This document shows, piece after piece, positions 16,379 to 24,916 of a stretch of DNA of 64,000 nucleotides. The position numbers and the translations under genes are program-made. Every line of letters begins with the position of its first letter. The first letter of the stretch is position 1. The stretch comes from DASZIT01 sp963709665 (lineage in GTDB: Bacteria > Actinomycetota > Acidimicrobiia > Acidimicrobiales > RAAP-2): assembly GCA_963709665.1 (NCBI GenBank), contig CAVPWU010000002.1, positions 1,302,001-1,366,000 of the forward strand, written 5' to 3'. Below the pieces are notes generated by a model. That model was not told the DNA's origin. It was given only the letters and a program-made list of their open reading frames with translations, and did not search any database.

Positions 16379-17503
16379 CTACCCGAGGACGACCAGGTCA
16401 TCCCGGTGGACCACCTCGGGGACCAGGTCGTCGGGCAGCTCGCCCGACCGGCGGCCCGCCCACTCGGCCACCACGGTGGCCGGGTGGCGGACCAGGCCCT
16501 TGGCGAAGACGGCACCGTCGGGCCCGGCGATCTCCACCGCCTCGTCGGCCCCGAAGTCCCCGGCCACCGACACCACCCCGGCGGGCAGCAGCGAGGTGCC
16601 CCGTTCCACCAGGGCCCGGCGGGCGCCGTCGTCGACGGTGACCGTCCCGGTGGCCCCGATGGCGAAGGCGATCCACAGCTTGCGGGCCGGGAGGCGCCGG
16701 TCCCGGGGACGGAAGCGGGTCCCCACGCCGGGGGTGCCGGTGGTCACCGCCGCCAGGACACCGGGCCGGGAGGCATCGGCGATCACCGCCTCCACCCCCG
16801 ACCAGACGGCGATCTTGGCGGCGGCCAGCTTGGAGGCCATGCCGCCGCTGCCCCCGGTGGTGCCCGGGCCGCCGGCGATCCGCTCCAGCTCGTGGTCGAT
16901 CTCGACCACCTCCTCGATGAGGGAGGCCTGGGCGGTGCGCCGGGGGTCCCCGGTGAGCAGGCCGGCGGTGTCGGTGAGCAGCACCAGCTGGTCGGCGCCG
17001 ACCAGGTGGGCGACCAGGGCGGCCAGCCGGTCGTTGTCCCCGAACCGGATCTCCTCGTCGGCCACCGCGTCGTTCTCGTTGACCACCGGCACCACCCCGA
17101 GGTCGAGGAGCTTGGCCAGGGTCTGACGGGCGTGGAGGTACTGGCTCCGGTGGACGAAGTCGAGCGGGGCCAGCAGGACCTGCCCGGCCACCAGGCCCTC
17201 GGCGCCCAGGGCGTCGCTCCACACCCGCATCAGCCGGTGCTGTCCCACCGCCGCCACCGCCTGGAGGGTGGCCAGGTCGGTGGGACGGGCCTGCCCGGGA
17301 GCCAGGGTCGACCACCCGGCGGTGATGGCCCCCGAGGTCACCGCCACCACCCGGGCGCCGGCCCGGCGGGCCTGGGCGATCTCCCCGGACAGCTTGGCGA
17401 TGGCGGGGGCGTCCACCCCGCCGTCGGCGGTGGTCACCGAGGACGTGCCGATCTTCACCACCACGGTACGGGTCCCCCGCACCGACTCCCCCGGGGGTGT
17501 CAC
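16379..17503 (-). CDS. proB: Glutamate 5-kinase
   Basis: ProB phosphorylates glutamate at the gamma position, the committed and usually proline-inhibited step of proline synthesis. The 374-residue protein has an amino-acid kinase domain (VVVKIGTSSVT near residue 15, VAVTSGAI, VVPVVNENDAVADEEIRFGDND, GGMASKLAAAKIA) and a C-terminal PUA domain beginning about residue 275 (RKLWIAFAIGATG). The GTG start overlaps the obg stop (GTGA), so proB is translationally coupled to obg. The gene order obg-proB-proA is the standard one. Confidence 0.95.
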   Translation of the reverse strand: MTPPGESVRGTRTVVVKIGTSSVTTADGGVDAPAIAKLSGEIAQARRAGARVVAVTSGAITAGWSTLAPGQARPTDLATLQAVAAVGQHRLMRVWSDALGAEGLVAGQVLLAPLDFVHRSQYLHARQTLAKLLDLGVVPVVNENDAVADEEIRFGDNDRLAALVAHLVGADQLVLLTDTAGLLTGDPRRTAQASLIEEVVEIDHELERIAGGPGTTGGSGGMASKLAAAKIAVWSGVEAVIADASRPGVLAAVTTGTPGVGTRFRPRDRRLPARKLWIAFAIGATGTVTVDDGARRALVERGTSLLPAGVVSVAGDFGADEAVEIAGPDGAVFAKGLVRHPATVVAEWAGRRSGELPDDLVPEVVHRDDLVVLG

Positions 17504-18825
17504 GACGTCCGGCGCCGGCGTCCCGAGGGGTCCCCGACGAACTCGGGCTGGTCGCGGTACCAGACGAAGGAGAGCTCCCCGATCTCCACCAGATCGCCGT
17601 CGCGGGCCCCGGCCCGGGCCAGTGCCCGGTCGACCCCCAGCGACTTCAGCCGGTCCTGGATGTAGGCGGCCGCCTCGTCGGTGGTCACGTCGTTGAGGGC
17701 CACCGCCCGCTCGGCCACCTTCCCCTCCACCCGGTAGGTGCCCTCCCCGGTCCGCTCGACACTGAACCCCTCGGGGAGGGGTCGGTGGATGACGATGGTG
17801 GCGTCGGCCTCCGGCTCGACGGCCCGGGCCTCGGCCACCATGCCGGCCAGGGTGCCCACCAGGGTGGGGATCCCCAGGCCGGTGACCGCCGAGATGACCA
17901 GGTCGGGGGTGAAGCCGTCCTCCCCGAACAGGGCGTCCACCTCCCCGAGGTCGGCGATGCCGGCGGCGTCGGCCTTCGACGCCACCACCAGGCGGGGCCG
18001 CTCGAGCAGCTCGGGCCGGTACCGGCCCAGCTCGTCGAGGAGGATCCGGTGCTGCTCGGCGGGGGCCACGTCGGTGACCGGGTCCAGCTCCACCAGCACC
18101 ACCAGGACCCGGGCCCGGGTGATGTGGCGGAGGAATTGGTGGCCGAGCCCCTTGCCCTCCGCCGCCCCCTCCACCAGGCCGGGGATGTCGGCCACCGTGT
18201 AGTTGGCATCGTGGTCGGCCCGGACCACCCCCAGGTGGGGCTCCAGGGTGGTGAAGGGGTAGTCGGCGATCTTGGGCTTGGCCGCCGAGATCCGGGAGAT
18301 GAGGGTGGACTTGCCCACGTTGGGGTAGCCGACCAGGGCCACGTCGGCCACCAGGGCCAGCTCCAGGTCGTACCACTGCTCGTGCCCGACCTCCCCCTGC
18401 TCGGCGAAGGCGGGGGCCCGCCGCCGGTTGGTCAGGAAGCTGGCGTTGCCCCGACCGCCCCGGCCCCCCTCGCCGGCCAGCCACCGGTCGCCGGGACCCA
18501 CCAGGTCGGCCAGCAGCGTGCCGTCGGCGGCGTGGGCCCGGGTGCCCACCGGGACCGGGACCTCGAGGTCGTCGCCGCGGGCGCCGTGCTTCTTCTTTCC
18601 GCCACCGTGGCCGCCGTCGCCGGCCTTCCGGTACGGGTGGTCCCGGAACCCCAGGAGGGAGGACTGGTTGGTGGTGGCCACCATCCAGACATCGCCCCCC
18701 CGGCCACCGTCGCCCCCGTCCGGGCCCCCCTTGTCCACGTGGGCCTCCCGCCGGAACGCCACCGCCCCGGCCCCGCCGTTGCCCGCCTTCACGTGGAGTT
18801 GGGCCTCATCGACGAATCCGGACAT
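17500..18825 (-). CDS. obg: GTPase Obg/CgtA
   Basis: Essential ribosome-associated GTPase that acts in late 50S assembly and stress signalling. All three domains are present in 441 residues. The glycine-rich Obg fold is at 1-158 (many GGxGG turns, for example GGRGGRGNASF). The G domain begins with GYPNVGKST, then switch II DIPGLVEGA. The C-terminal OCT domain is at about 350-430 (PEGFSVERTGEGTYRVEG). The ATG lacks a ribosome-binding site but has TAGGAT 6 bases upstream. In most actinobacteria obg follows rplU-rpmA directly; here it is about 10.9 kb away from them, separated by the catabolic island. It is divergent from the SMP-30 gene. Confidence 0.96.
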   Translation of the reverse strand: MSGFVDEAQLHVKAGNGGAGAVAFRREAHVDKGGPDGGDGGRGGDVWMVATTNQSSLLGFRDHPYRKAGDGGHGGGKKKHGARGDDLEVPVPVGTRAHAADGTLLADLVGPGDRWLAGEGGRGGRGNASFLTNRRRAPAFAEQGEVGHEQWYDLELALVADVALVGYPNVGKSTLISRISAAKPKIADYPFTTLEPHLGVVRADHDANYTVADIPGLVEGAAEGKGLGHQFLRHITRARVLVVLVELDPVTDVAPAEQHRILLDELGRYRPELLERPRLVVASKADAAGIADLGEVDALFGEDGFTPDLVISAVTGLGIPTLVGTLAGMVAEARAVEPEADATIVIHRPLPEGFSVERTGEGTYRVEGKVAERAVALNDVTTDEAAAYIQDRLKSLGVDRALARAGARDGDLVEIGELSFVWYRDQPEFVGDPSGRRRRTS

Positions 18826-18831
18826 TCCCCG

Positions 18832-18837
18832 ATCCTA
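18832..18837 (-). promoter_or_regulatory. -10 hexamer TAGGAT of a putative leaderless obg transcript
   Basis: Minus-strand TAGGAT ends 6 bases before the obg ATG at 18825. It would let obg-proB be expressed independently of rplU-rpmA, which are displaced here. Confidence 0.45.
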
Positions 18838-18954
18838 CCGACCGGCCTGCGTCGCCCCTGGTGGGGGAGGCGGGCCGGGGTGCCGGGGGGTCGGCACGGG
18901 GCGGGGGTGGACCTGGCGGTTACGGTGACCGGGAGAGCGACAAGGGGGTCCCAG

Positions 18955-19800
18955 GTGTCGGAGCGTCCCGCCGTCCCGAAGGTGCTGACCAGCGGATTCG
19001 TCTTCGGGGAGGGCCCGCGTTGGCGGGACGACCGCCTGTGGTTCTCGGACATGCACGGCGAGGCGGTGTGGACCGTCGACCTGGCCGGGACCCGGGAGCT
19101 GGTGGTGGAGGTTCCCGGTCGCCGGCCCTCGGGACTCGGCTTCCTCCCCGACGGCGACCTGCTCATCGTCTCCATGCTGGACCGCCAGATCCTGCGGTGG
19201 GACGGGGCCGACCTCCGGGTGCACGCCGACCTCAGCGGGCTGATCGACACCGGCTGCAACGACATGGTGGTGGACGGCGGCGGGCGTGCCTACGTCGGAT
19301 CCTTCCCTCCCCCGTCCTCGCCGTCGGGATCCATCGTCCTCGTCGAGCCGGGCGGCGCCGCCCGCACGGTCGCCGAGGACGTGATCTTCCCCAACGGGAC
19401 CGTGATCACCGGGGACGGGACGACGCTGATCGTGGCCGAGTCGCTGGGGAGGCGCCTGACCGCCTTCACCGTCGCCGTCGACGGGTCGCTGGGCCACCGC
19501 CGGGTCTACGCCGACTGCCCCGGCTTCGGGCCCGACGGGATCTGCCTCGACGACGAGGGGGCGGTCTGGGCGGCCATGCCCCTGGCCCGGGAGTTCCAAC
19601 GGATCCTCCCGGGCGGGGAGGTGACCGGGACGGTGTCGGTGGAGGGTCGGATGGCCATCGCCTGTGGGTTGGGGGGTCCCGACCGGCGCACCCTCTTCCT
19701 GCTGACGGCCGACCACCACGACCCCGACGCCCTGCGAGGGACCCGGAATGCCCGGATCGACGTCCTCCGGGTGGAGGTGGCCGGCACCGGCACGCCCTGA
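18955..19800 (+). CDS. SMP-30/gluconolactonase-like protein
   Basis: A 281-residue six-bladed-propeller hydrolase of the SMP-30/gluconolactonase/LRE family, which opens lactone rings in a metal-dependent reaction. Visible family elements: the N-terminal FVFGEGPRWRDDRLWFSD with the metal-ligand Glu of GEGP, the mid-protein NDMVVDGGGRAYVGS with its Asn-Asp, and the FGPDGICLDDEGAVW block with Asp. The GTG start at 18955 has AAGGGGG about 6 bases upstream, unlike its leaderless neighbours. It begins the catabolic island and is convergent with the thiolase-like gene. It may open a lactone made by the island's oxidation steps; that role is inferred. Confidence 0.82.
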   Translation: MSERPAVPKVLTSGFVFGEGPRWRDDRLWFSDMHGEAVWTVDLAGTRELVVEVPGRRPSGLGFLPDGDLLIVSMLDRQILRWDGADLRVHADLSGLIDTGCNDMVVDGGGRAYVGSFPPPSSPSGSIVLVEPGGAARTVAEDVIFPNGTVITGDGTTLIVAESLGRRLTAFTVAVDGSLGHRRVYADCPGFGPDGICLDDEGAVWAAMPLAREFQRILPGGEVTGTVSVEGRMAIACGLGGPDRRTLFLLTADHHDPDALRGTRNARIDVLRVEVAGTGTP

Positions 19801-19816
19801 CCGGCGGTGGCGCCGG
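19801..19816. terminator. Short GC hairpin between two convergent genes
   Basis: CCGGCG, GTGG loop, CCGGCG complement: a perfect 6-bp stem directly after the lactonase stop and 6 bases before the thiolase-like stop. It lacks a T-tract, so it would be a weak bidirectional stop at best. Confidence 0.35.
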
Positions 19817-19822
19817 GGCGGT

Positions 19823-20968
19823 CTAGGTGGTCAGGATGGAGACCCCGGCGGTGCCGGGAGCACCGTAGAGCTGGGCGTAGCCCACCTTGGGCTCCCCGGG
19901 GACCTGACGGTCGCCGGCGGTGCCGCGCAGCTGGTGGACCAGCTCGTGGACCTGGCGGAGCCCGGAGGCGCCGATGGGCTCCCCGTTGGCGATCAGGCCG
20001 CCGTCGGTGTTGACCGGGAGCGATCCGCCGATCTCGGTGGCCCCCTTGGCGATCAGCTCCTCCTGCTCGCCGTCGGCGCAGAAGCCGTTCTCGGCCAGGT
20101 GGATGACCTCGGCGCCGGCGTCGGTGTCCTGCAGCTGGACGACGTCGACGTCCTCGGGGCCGATCCCGGCCTGCTCGTAGGCGGCCTGGGAGGCGTAGAC
20201 GGTGGGGGCGGCGTCCTGCTCGACGGCCGCCCAGGAGGCGTGGACCTCGAAGGCCCCGAACCTGCGGGTCCGCACCGCCGTGGCCCGGAGGTAGATCGGC
20301 GCCGAGGTGTACCGGTGGGCGATGTCGGCGTTGCACAGCACCACGGCGGCCGCCCCCTCGTTGGGGGCGCAGAACATGTACTGGGTCAGCGGGTAGTTGA
20401 GCATCCGGGAGGCGAGGATCTCCTCCTCGCTGATCTCCTTGCGCCGGAAGGCCTGCGGGTTGCGGGCACCGTTGCGGTAGCCCTTGGCCGCCACCCGGGC
20501 CAGCGTCCGGTGGCTGATCCCGTGGTCGTGCATGTACCGGTTGATCTTCATGGCGAAGAACTTGGTGGTGAGGAAGTGGCCGATCTCCCCGTACCAGGGA
20601 GGGGCGGCGTAGTCGACCGGGTCGGAGGTGAAGGCGCCGGGCTGGTGCTTGTCCATCCCCACCGCCACCCCGATCTGATACTGGCCGGACCGGATCCCCT
20701 CGGCCGTCAGGTGGAGGGCGGTGGCGGCGGTGGCGCACCCGTTGTAGACGTCCATGAACGGGATCCCGGTCAGGCCCAGGCGGCTGGTCACGGCGTCGGG
20801 GTTGTCGACCTCGAAGCTCCCCCCGAAGGCGAACTCCACCTCCGGCCACTGCACGCCGGCGTCACCCAGGGCGGTCCGGACGGCATCGGCGCCCATGTCG
20901 ATGGCCGACTTGGTGCCGAAGCGGCCGAAGGGGTGCAGGCCCACCCCGATGATGGCGACATCGGTCAT
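19823..20968 (-). CDS. Thiolase-like protein (SCP-x/lipid-transfer type) with altered catalytic residues
   Basis: A 381-residue thiolase-fold protein. The first catalytic Cys is kept in VYNGCATAATAL (about 90). The usual GHPxGxxG His is replaced: the sequence reads NGEPIGASG, with Glu at the His position. The C-terminal CxGxG Cys is also absent (QLYGAPGTAGV). It is therefore unlikely to be an ordinary thiolase. Related Ltp2-type proteins pair with a DUF35 protein and perform retro-aldol C-C cleavage of CoA thioesters in steroid side-chain breakdown. A DUF35 gene lies one base upstream here. Function as a CoA-thioester C-C lyase is inferred from this pairing. Confidence 0.85.
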   Translation of the reverse strand: MTDVAIIGVGLHPFGRFGTKSAIDMGADAVRTALGDAGVQWPEVEFAFGGSFEVDNPDAVTSRLGLTGIPFMDVYNGCATAATALHLTAEGIRSGQYQIGVAVGMDKHQPGAFTSDPVDYAAPPWYGEIGHFLTTKFFAMKINRYMHDHGISHRTLARVAAKGYRNGARNPQAFRRKEISEEEILASRMLNYPLTQYMFCAPNEGAAAVVLCNADIAHRYTSAPIYLRATAVRTRRFGAFEVHASWAAVEQDAAPTVYASQAAYEQAGIGPEDVDVVQLQDTDAGAEVIHLAENGFCADGEQEELIAKGATEIGGSLPVNTDGGLIANGEPIGASGLRQVHELVHQLRGTAGDRQVPGEPKVGYAQLYGAPGTAGVSILTT

Positions 20969-20969
20969 C

Positions 20970-21416
20970 TCAGGCTCCTTCCGAAACGGGGGCGAAGGCG
21001 AAGGTCAGCACCTCCGTGCCGTCCGGGTCGGTCCGGAACGGGACGATCACCAGCTCCATCTCCATGCCGATGGTCAACTTCGCCGGGTCGGCCTCCGTCA
21101 ACCGGCCCTCCACCCGCACCTCGTCCCCCAGCTGGACCAGGCCCACACCGTAGGGCCGGAAGGTCTCCGGGGTCTCGCCGCCGGCGTAGGGCTCCTTGGG
21201 GAGGAAGCCCTGGGTAGTGAAGGTCCACAGCGTCCCCCGCTCGGGGAGGAGGTGGGCCGCCACCTCCAGCGAGCCGCAGCGGGGACACGACCCCTGCACG
21301 GGGAAGGTCACCGCCTGGCACGACGCACAGCGCTGACCGATCAGCTGCGGCCGCTCGGCCGGCCAGGTGAAGACGTCGGGTGCGAAGGCAACGGTGGCGG
21401 ATTCGCCTGATGACAT
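20970..21416 (-). CDS. Zn-ribbon OB-fold (DUF35) protein, partner of the thiolase-like protein
   Basis: A 148-residue DUF35-type protein. A zinc ribbon at about residues 26-46 uses CASC and CPRC (QRCASCQAVTFPVQGSCPRC). The OB-fold part follows, with GTLWTFTTQGFLP, YGVGLVQLGDEVRVEGRL and a late VIVPFRTD strand. DUF35 proteins bind acyl-CoA or dock onto thiolase-like partners. The start was taken as the ATG at 21416 because GGAGG lies 7 bases upstream; a longer reading would add 30 unsupported residues. The gene runs one base ahead of the thiolase-like gene, so the two are co-transcribed and probably form a complex. Confidence 0.88.
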   Translation of the reverse strand: MSSGESATVAFAPDVFTWPAERPQLIGQRCASCQAVTFPVQGSCPRCGSLEVAAHLLPERGTLWTFTTQGFLPKEPYAGGETPETFRPYGVGLVQLGDEVRVEGRLTEADPAKLTIGMEMELVIVPFRTDPDGTEVLTFAFAPVSEGA

Positions 21417-21515
21417 CGGTGGACCTCCGGTGGTGGGGGACGGAGCATCGTCGCTCCGGTTCGCCGTCATCAGATACAAGCAGATTCCCGGGGCCCCGGG
21501 CGTCACCTTTCGATA

Positions 21516-21525
21516 TTGACGTCAA
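21516..21525. promoter_or_regulatory. Putative operator palindrome TTGACGTCAA
   Basis: A perfect 10-bp palindrome within the divergent region between the DUF35 gene and the first amidohydrolase gene. It sits in the spacer just upstream of TAGCCT (21533-21538), a possible plus-strand -10. Its core ATTGACGTC (21515-21523) recurs in the promoter of the solute-binding-protein gene at 28644-28652. It is the best candidate site for the island's TetR regulator. Confidence 0.5.
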
Positions 21526-21603
21526 GTACAGCTAGCCTCGGACGGCGGTTGCGGTGGCCCCTCACCTGTGGTCACCTTCGGAACGGACGACCATGGGAAC
21601 CAG

Positions 21604-22779
21604 ATGACCGAGTTCACACTCTTCGACTTCGACAGCCACTACTACGAGGCCCTCGACGCCTTCACCCGCCACGTCGACCCCGCCCTCGGGTCGCGCGGCG
21701 CCCGCTTCGAGGTGATCGACGGCCGCACCCGGTTCGTGGTGGGCGGGACCGTCAACCGGTACATCGCCAACCCCACCTTCGACCCGGTGGCCCGTCCCGG
21801 GGCCCTCCACGCCTGGTACCGGGGGAATCCCGACCAGCTGAGCCTGCGGGAGGCCTTCGGCGAGCTCGAGCCCATCCGGCCCGAGTACCGGGACCGCGAC
21901 GCCCGGTTGCGGGTGATGGACGACCAGGGCGTCGGCGCCACCCTCCTCTTCCCCACCCTGGGCGTGGGCATGGAGGAGGCGCTGAAGGAGGACCCGGAGG
22001 CGGCGGCCCAGGTGTTCGCCGGGTTCAACCGGTGGCTCGAGGAGGACTGGGGCTACCGCTACCACGACCGCATCTTCGGGGTGCCCAACGTCCCCCTGCT
22101 CGATCCGGCCTTCGCCCACCGGGAGCTGGAGCGGGTACTGGAGCGCGGCGCCCTGGTGGTCAACATCCGCAACGCCCCGGTGCCGGTGGAGGGAGGCTTC
22201 CGGTCGCCGTTCGACCCGGTCTACGACCCCTTCTGGGGACTGGCGGCCGAGAGCGGCGTGGTGGTGGCCACCCATGCCGGCCTGGAGGGGTACGACGTCA
22301 TCGTGAACATGTGGGAGGACAGCACCGAGAGCTCCGTCTTCCGGTCCCCGCTCCGCGGGGTGATCTCCAAGGGCCGGGCGGTGGCCGACTTCTACGGGGC
22401 GGCGGTCTGCCAGCTCCTGTTCGAGCGGTTCCCCTCCCTCCGGATGGCCAGCGTGGAGAACGGCGCCTCGTGGGTGCCCGACCTCCTCCACCGTCTCGAC
22501 GACGCCGCCAACCGCAACCCCGGCTACTTCACGGTGGAGCCCTCCCGGGCCTTCGAGGACCACGTCTGGGTCACCCCCTTCTGGGAGGACGACCTGGTCC
22601 AGCTGTCGGAGACCGTCCCGGTGGACCGGATGCTCCTCGGCTCCGACTGGCCCCACGCCGAGGGCGTGGTGCACCCGGTCGACTTCCTGACCGACTCCCT
22701 GGGGTGGGCGGACGACACCGTCAGGCGTCGCATCGGCCGGGAGAACGCCGAGCGCCTGCTGGGCGTCGAGCTCGCCTGA
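21604..22779 (+). CDS. Amidohydrolase-family protein 1
   Basis: A 391-residue amidohydrolase-2/ACMSD-type TIM-barrel protein. The N-terminal metal site reads DFDSHYYE instead of the classic HxH, a variant seen in actinobacterial members of this family. Later ligands are visible: the His of VVVATHAGLEG and the Asp of LLGSDWPHAEG. It would hydrolyse or decarboxylate a carboxylate substrate. The ATG at 21604 was preferred over a GTG 36 bases upstream because the family fold starts at FTLFDFDSHY. No good ribosome-binding site is seen. It heads the plus-strand run of five genes in the island. Confidence 0.8.
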   Translation: MTEFTLFDFDSHYYEALDAFTRHVDPALGSRGARFEVIDGRTRFVVGGTVNRYIANPTFDPVARPGALHAWYRGNPDQLSLREAFGELEPIRPEYRDRDARLRVMDDQGVGATLLFPTLGVGMEEALKEDPEAAAQVFAGFNRWLEEDWGYRYHDRIFGVPNVPLLDPAFAHRELERVLERGALVVNIRNAPVPVEGGFRSPFDPVYDPFWGLAAESGVVVATHAGLEGYDVIVNMWEDSTESSVFRSPLRGVISKGRAVADFYGAAVCQLLFERFPSLRMASVENGASWVPDLLHRLDDAANRNPGYFTVEPSRAFEDHVWVTPFWEDDLVQLSETVPVDRMLLGSDWPHAEGVVHPVDFLTDSLGWADDTVRRRIGRENAERLLGVELA

Positions 22780-22812
22780 CCGCCGACCCGTGACCGATCC
22801 GAGGAGCAACCC

Positions 22813-23691
22813 GTGACGTTCGTGCCCGGCATCCCCGCCATCGACACCCTGATCGGCTTCCCCCAGGCCGACCTCCATGCCAAGTACGCCGAACTGCTGA
22901 AGCAGATCCACGACCGCGAGACCCACGAGTCGTTCGAGTTCCCGGTGGAGTACATGTTCAAGGGAGTGCCCGAGAAGGGCTACGGCGCCTCCGGGGACCG
23001 CGACCCCGTGCAGTACACCCTGAACGAGATGGACCGGTGGGGGGTGGACATCGGACTGGTCAGCGTGGGTGCCGGCCAGGTCGCCGACGCCGCCCTGGCC
23101 CGCTTCCCCGACCGCTTCATCGGCTCCTTCGCCCCCGACCCCCACGACGGGGTGGAGGCGGTCCGCAAGATCCGGGCCGCCCACCGGACGTTCGGGATCC
23201 GGGCCGTCACCCTGTTCCCGGCCGGCTGCTTCCCCCAGGTGCCGATCGACCACCGCCTGATGTACCCCATCTACTCGGTCTGCGTGGAGCTCGACCTGCC
23301 GGTCTTCGTCACCGTGGGGATCCCCGGGCCCCGGGTCCCGAGCGCCTGCCAGGACGTCGCCCTGGTCGAACAGGTCCTCTATGACTTCCCCGACCTGGTG
23401 GTGGTGCTGCGCCACGGGGCGGAGCCCCACGAGGAGCTGGCCGTCAAACTGATGGTCAAGTGGCCGAACCTCCACTACTCCACCAGTGCCTTCGCCCCCC
23501 GCTACTACCCGGCCCCGGTCCTGGCCTACGCCAACTCCCGGGGGCCGGACCGACTGGTGTACGCCGGCTACTTCCCGATGGGACTGTCGCTGGAGCGGAT
23601 CATGACCGAGATGCGTGAGGTCCCCCTGGACGACCACGTGTGGCCGGGCTTCCTCCGCGACAATGCGGCCCGCATCCTGAAGATCACCTGA
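22813..23691 (+). CDS. Amidohydrolase-like protein 2, metal ligands largely missing
   Basis: A 292-residue amidohydrolase-2-fold protein, shorter than its neighbour. The HxH position reads ADLHAKY. The final metal-ligand Asp of the usual GSDxP is absent (VYAGYFPMG). One His remains in VVVLRHGAEPHEE. Barrel strands such as VDIGLVSVGAGQVAD, RFIGSFAPDPHDG and GIRAVTLFPAG are well kept. It may be a non-metal lyase or a partner subunit of protein 1; the latter is inferred from adjacency. The GTG start has GAGGAG nearby (6-base gap). Stop and the next start are separated by one base, so the genes are coupled. Confidence 0.75.
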   Translation: MTFVPGIPAIDTLIGFPQADLHAKYAELLKQIHDRETHESFEFPVEYMFKGVPEKGYGASGDRDPVQYTLNEMDRWGVDIGLVSVGAGQVADAALARFPDRFIGSFAPDPHDGVEAVRKIRAAHRTFGIRAVTLFPAGCFPQVPIDHRLMYPIYSVCVELDLPVFVTVGIPGPRVPSACQDVALVEQVLYDFPDLVVVLRHGAEPHEELAVKLMVKWPNLHYSTSAFAPRYYPAPVLAYANSRGPDRLVYAGYFPMGLSLERIMTEMREVPLDDHVWPGFLRDNAARILKIT

Positions 23692-23692
23692 C

Positions 23693-24916
23693 GTGCCGTC
23701 CCCCACCACCGCACCGTCGACGGCGAGCCCGGACGAGTTCCGGGCCCGGGCCCGCACCTGGCTGGAGGCCCACGCCATCCCCCGCGGCGCCCCGGGGGAC
23801 TTCTCGGCGGCCCACCTCTTCACCGCCACCTCCCTGGACGAGTTCCACGTGCGGGAGCGACAGGTGTTCGACCGCTCCATCACCTGGCAGCGGCAGCTGC
23901 ACGACGCCGGCTGGGCCGGCCTGTCGTGGCCGGAGGCGTACGGGGGCCGGGGCCTGCCCGAGTGGACCGAGGAGGTCTTCGCCCAGGAGCACGCCCGCTA
24001 CGGGGTGTCGACCAAGCCCCTCGCCATCGGCCTGCAGATGGCCGCCTCCGTCCTCCGTCGCCACGGGACCGCCGACCAGCAGGCCCGGTACCTCCCCTCC
24101 ATCGTCCGGGCCGACGAGATCTGGTGCCAGCTCTTCTCCGAGCCCGACGCCGGGTCGGACCTGGCCAGCCTCACCACCCGGGCCGTCCGATCCGGACCCG
24201 GCTGGGAGGTGACCGGCCAGAAGGTGTGGACGTCGGGGGCCGGGGTCAGTGATCTGGGCCTCCTGCTGGCCCGGACCGACCCCTCGTCGAGTGGCCGCAC
24301 CGGTCTGTCGTGCTTCGTGGTGCCGATGAGGGACCCCGGGGTCGAGGTGCGCCCCCTCCGCGAGATGTCCGGCGCCTACCACTTCAACGAGGTGTTCCTC
24401 TCCGGGGTGGGGGTGGGGGCCGACGCCCTCCTCGGCGCCGAGGGGGACGGCTGGTCGGTGGCCCGGACCATGCTGGCCAGCGAGCGGTCCGCCATCGGTG
24501 GCGGCACCAGCGGCCGGTCGGTCGGGGACCTCCTGCGGACGGTCCGGTCGGTGGCCGGCCCCGGCCGGCGACCCGACCCGCTCCGTCGCCAGTCGGTGGC
24601 GGCGGCCTCCATCCGGGAGCGGGTCCTCGACCTCACCACCGCACGGATGCAGGCCGGCGACGTCCCCCTGGGCGGCTCGATCGGCAAGCTGCTCTACTCC
24701 GAGCACGCCCGACGATCGTCGTCGGACGGGCTGGAGGCGCTGGGCATGGCGGCGGTGGCCGGTGACGACGAGCGGGCCGCCGGGTGGCGGGACCGGTTCC
24801 TGTTCTCCCCCGGGCTGCGGATCGCCGGGGGGAGCGACGAGATCCAGCACAACCTCATCGCCGAGCGCCGGCTCGGGCTCCCACGCGAGCCTGGCCCCCC
24901 CGAGGAGGCCCGATGA
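23693..24916 (+). CDS. Acyl-CoA dehydrogenase
   Basis: A 407-residue flavin-dependent acyl-CoA dehydrogenase, which forms an alpha-beta double bond in an acyl-CoA and passes electrons to ETF. The N-terminal helical domain runs to about 125. The FAD-binding central domain contains WCQLFSEPDAGSDLASL and GQKVWTSGAG. The C-terminal helical domain has LLYSEHARRSSSDGLEALG and the end motif GSDEIQHNLIAERRLGLP. The usual catalytic Glu region cannot be placed with certainty. It is bracketed by amidohydrolase 2 (one-base gap) and the CoA ligase (four-base overlap), so it belongs to the same operon. The ring or chain substrate is unknown. Confidence 0.9.
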   Translation: MPSPTTAPSTASPDEFRARARTWLEAHAIPRGAPGDFSAAHLFTATSLDEFHVRERQVFDRSITWQRQLHDAGWAGLSWPEAYGGRGLPEWTEEVFAQEHARYGVSTKPLAIGLQMAASVLRRHGTADQQARYLPSIVRADEIWCQLFSEPDAGSDLASLTTRAVRSGPGWEVTGQKVWTSGAGVSDLGLLLARTDPSSSGRTGLSCFVVPMRDPGVEVRPLREMSGAYHFNEVFLSGVGVGADALLGAEGDGWSVARTMLASERSAIGGGTSGRSVGDLLRTVRSVAGPGRRPDPLRRQSVAAASIRERVLDLTTARMQAGDVPLGGSIGKLLYSEHARRSSSDGLEALGMAAVAGDDERAAGWRDRFLFSPGLRIAGGSDEIQHNLIAERRLGLPREPGPPEEAR

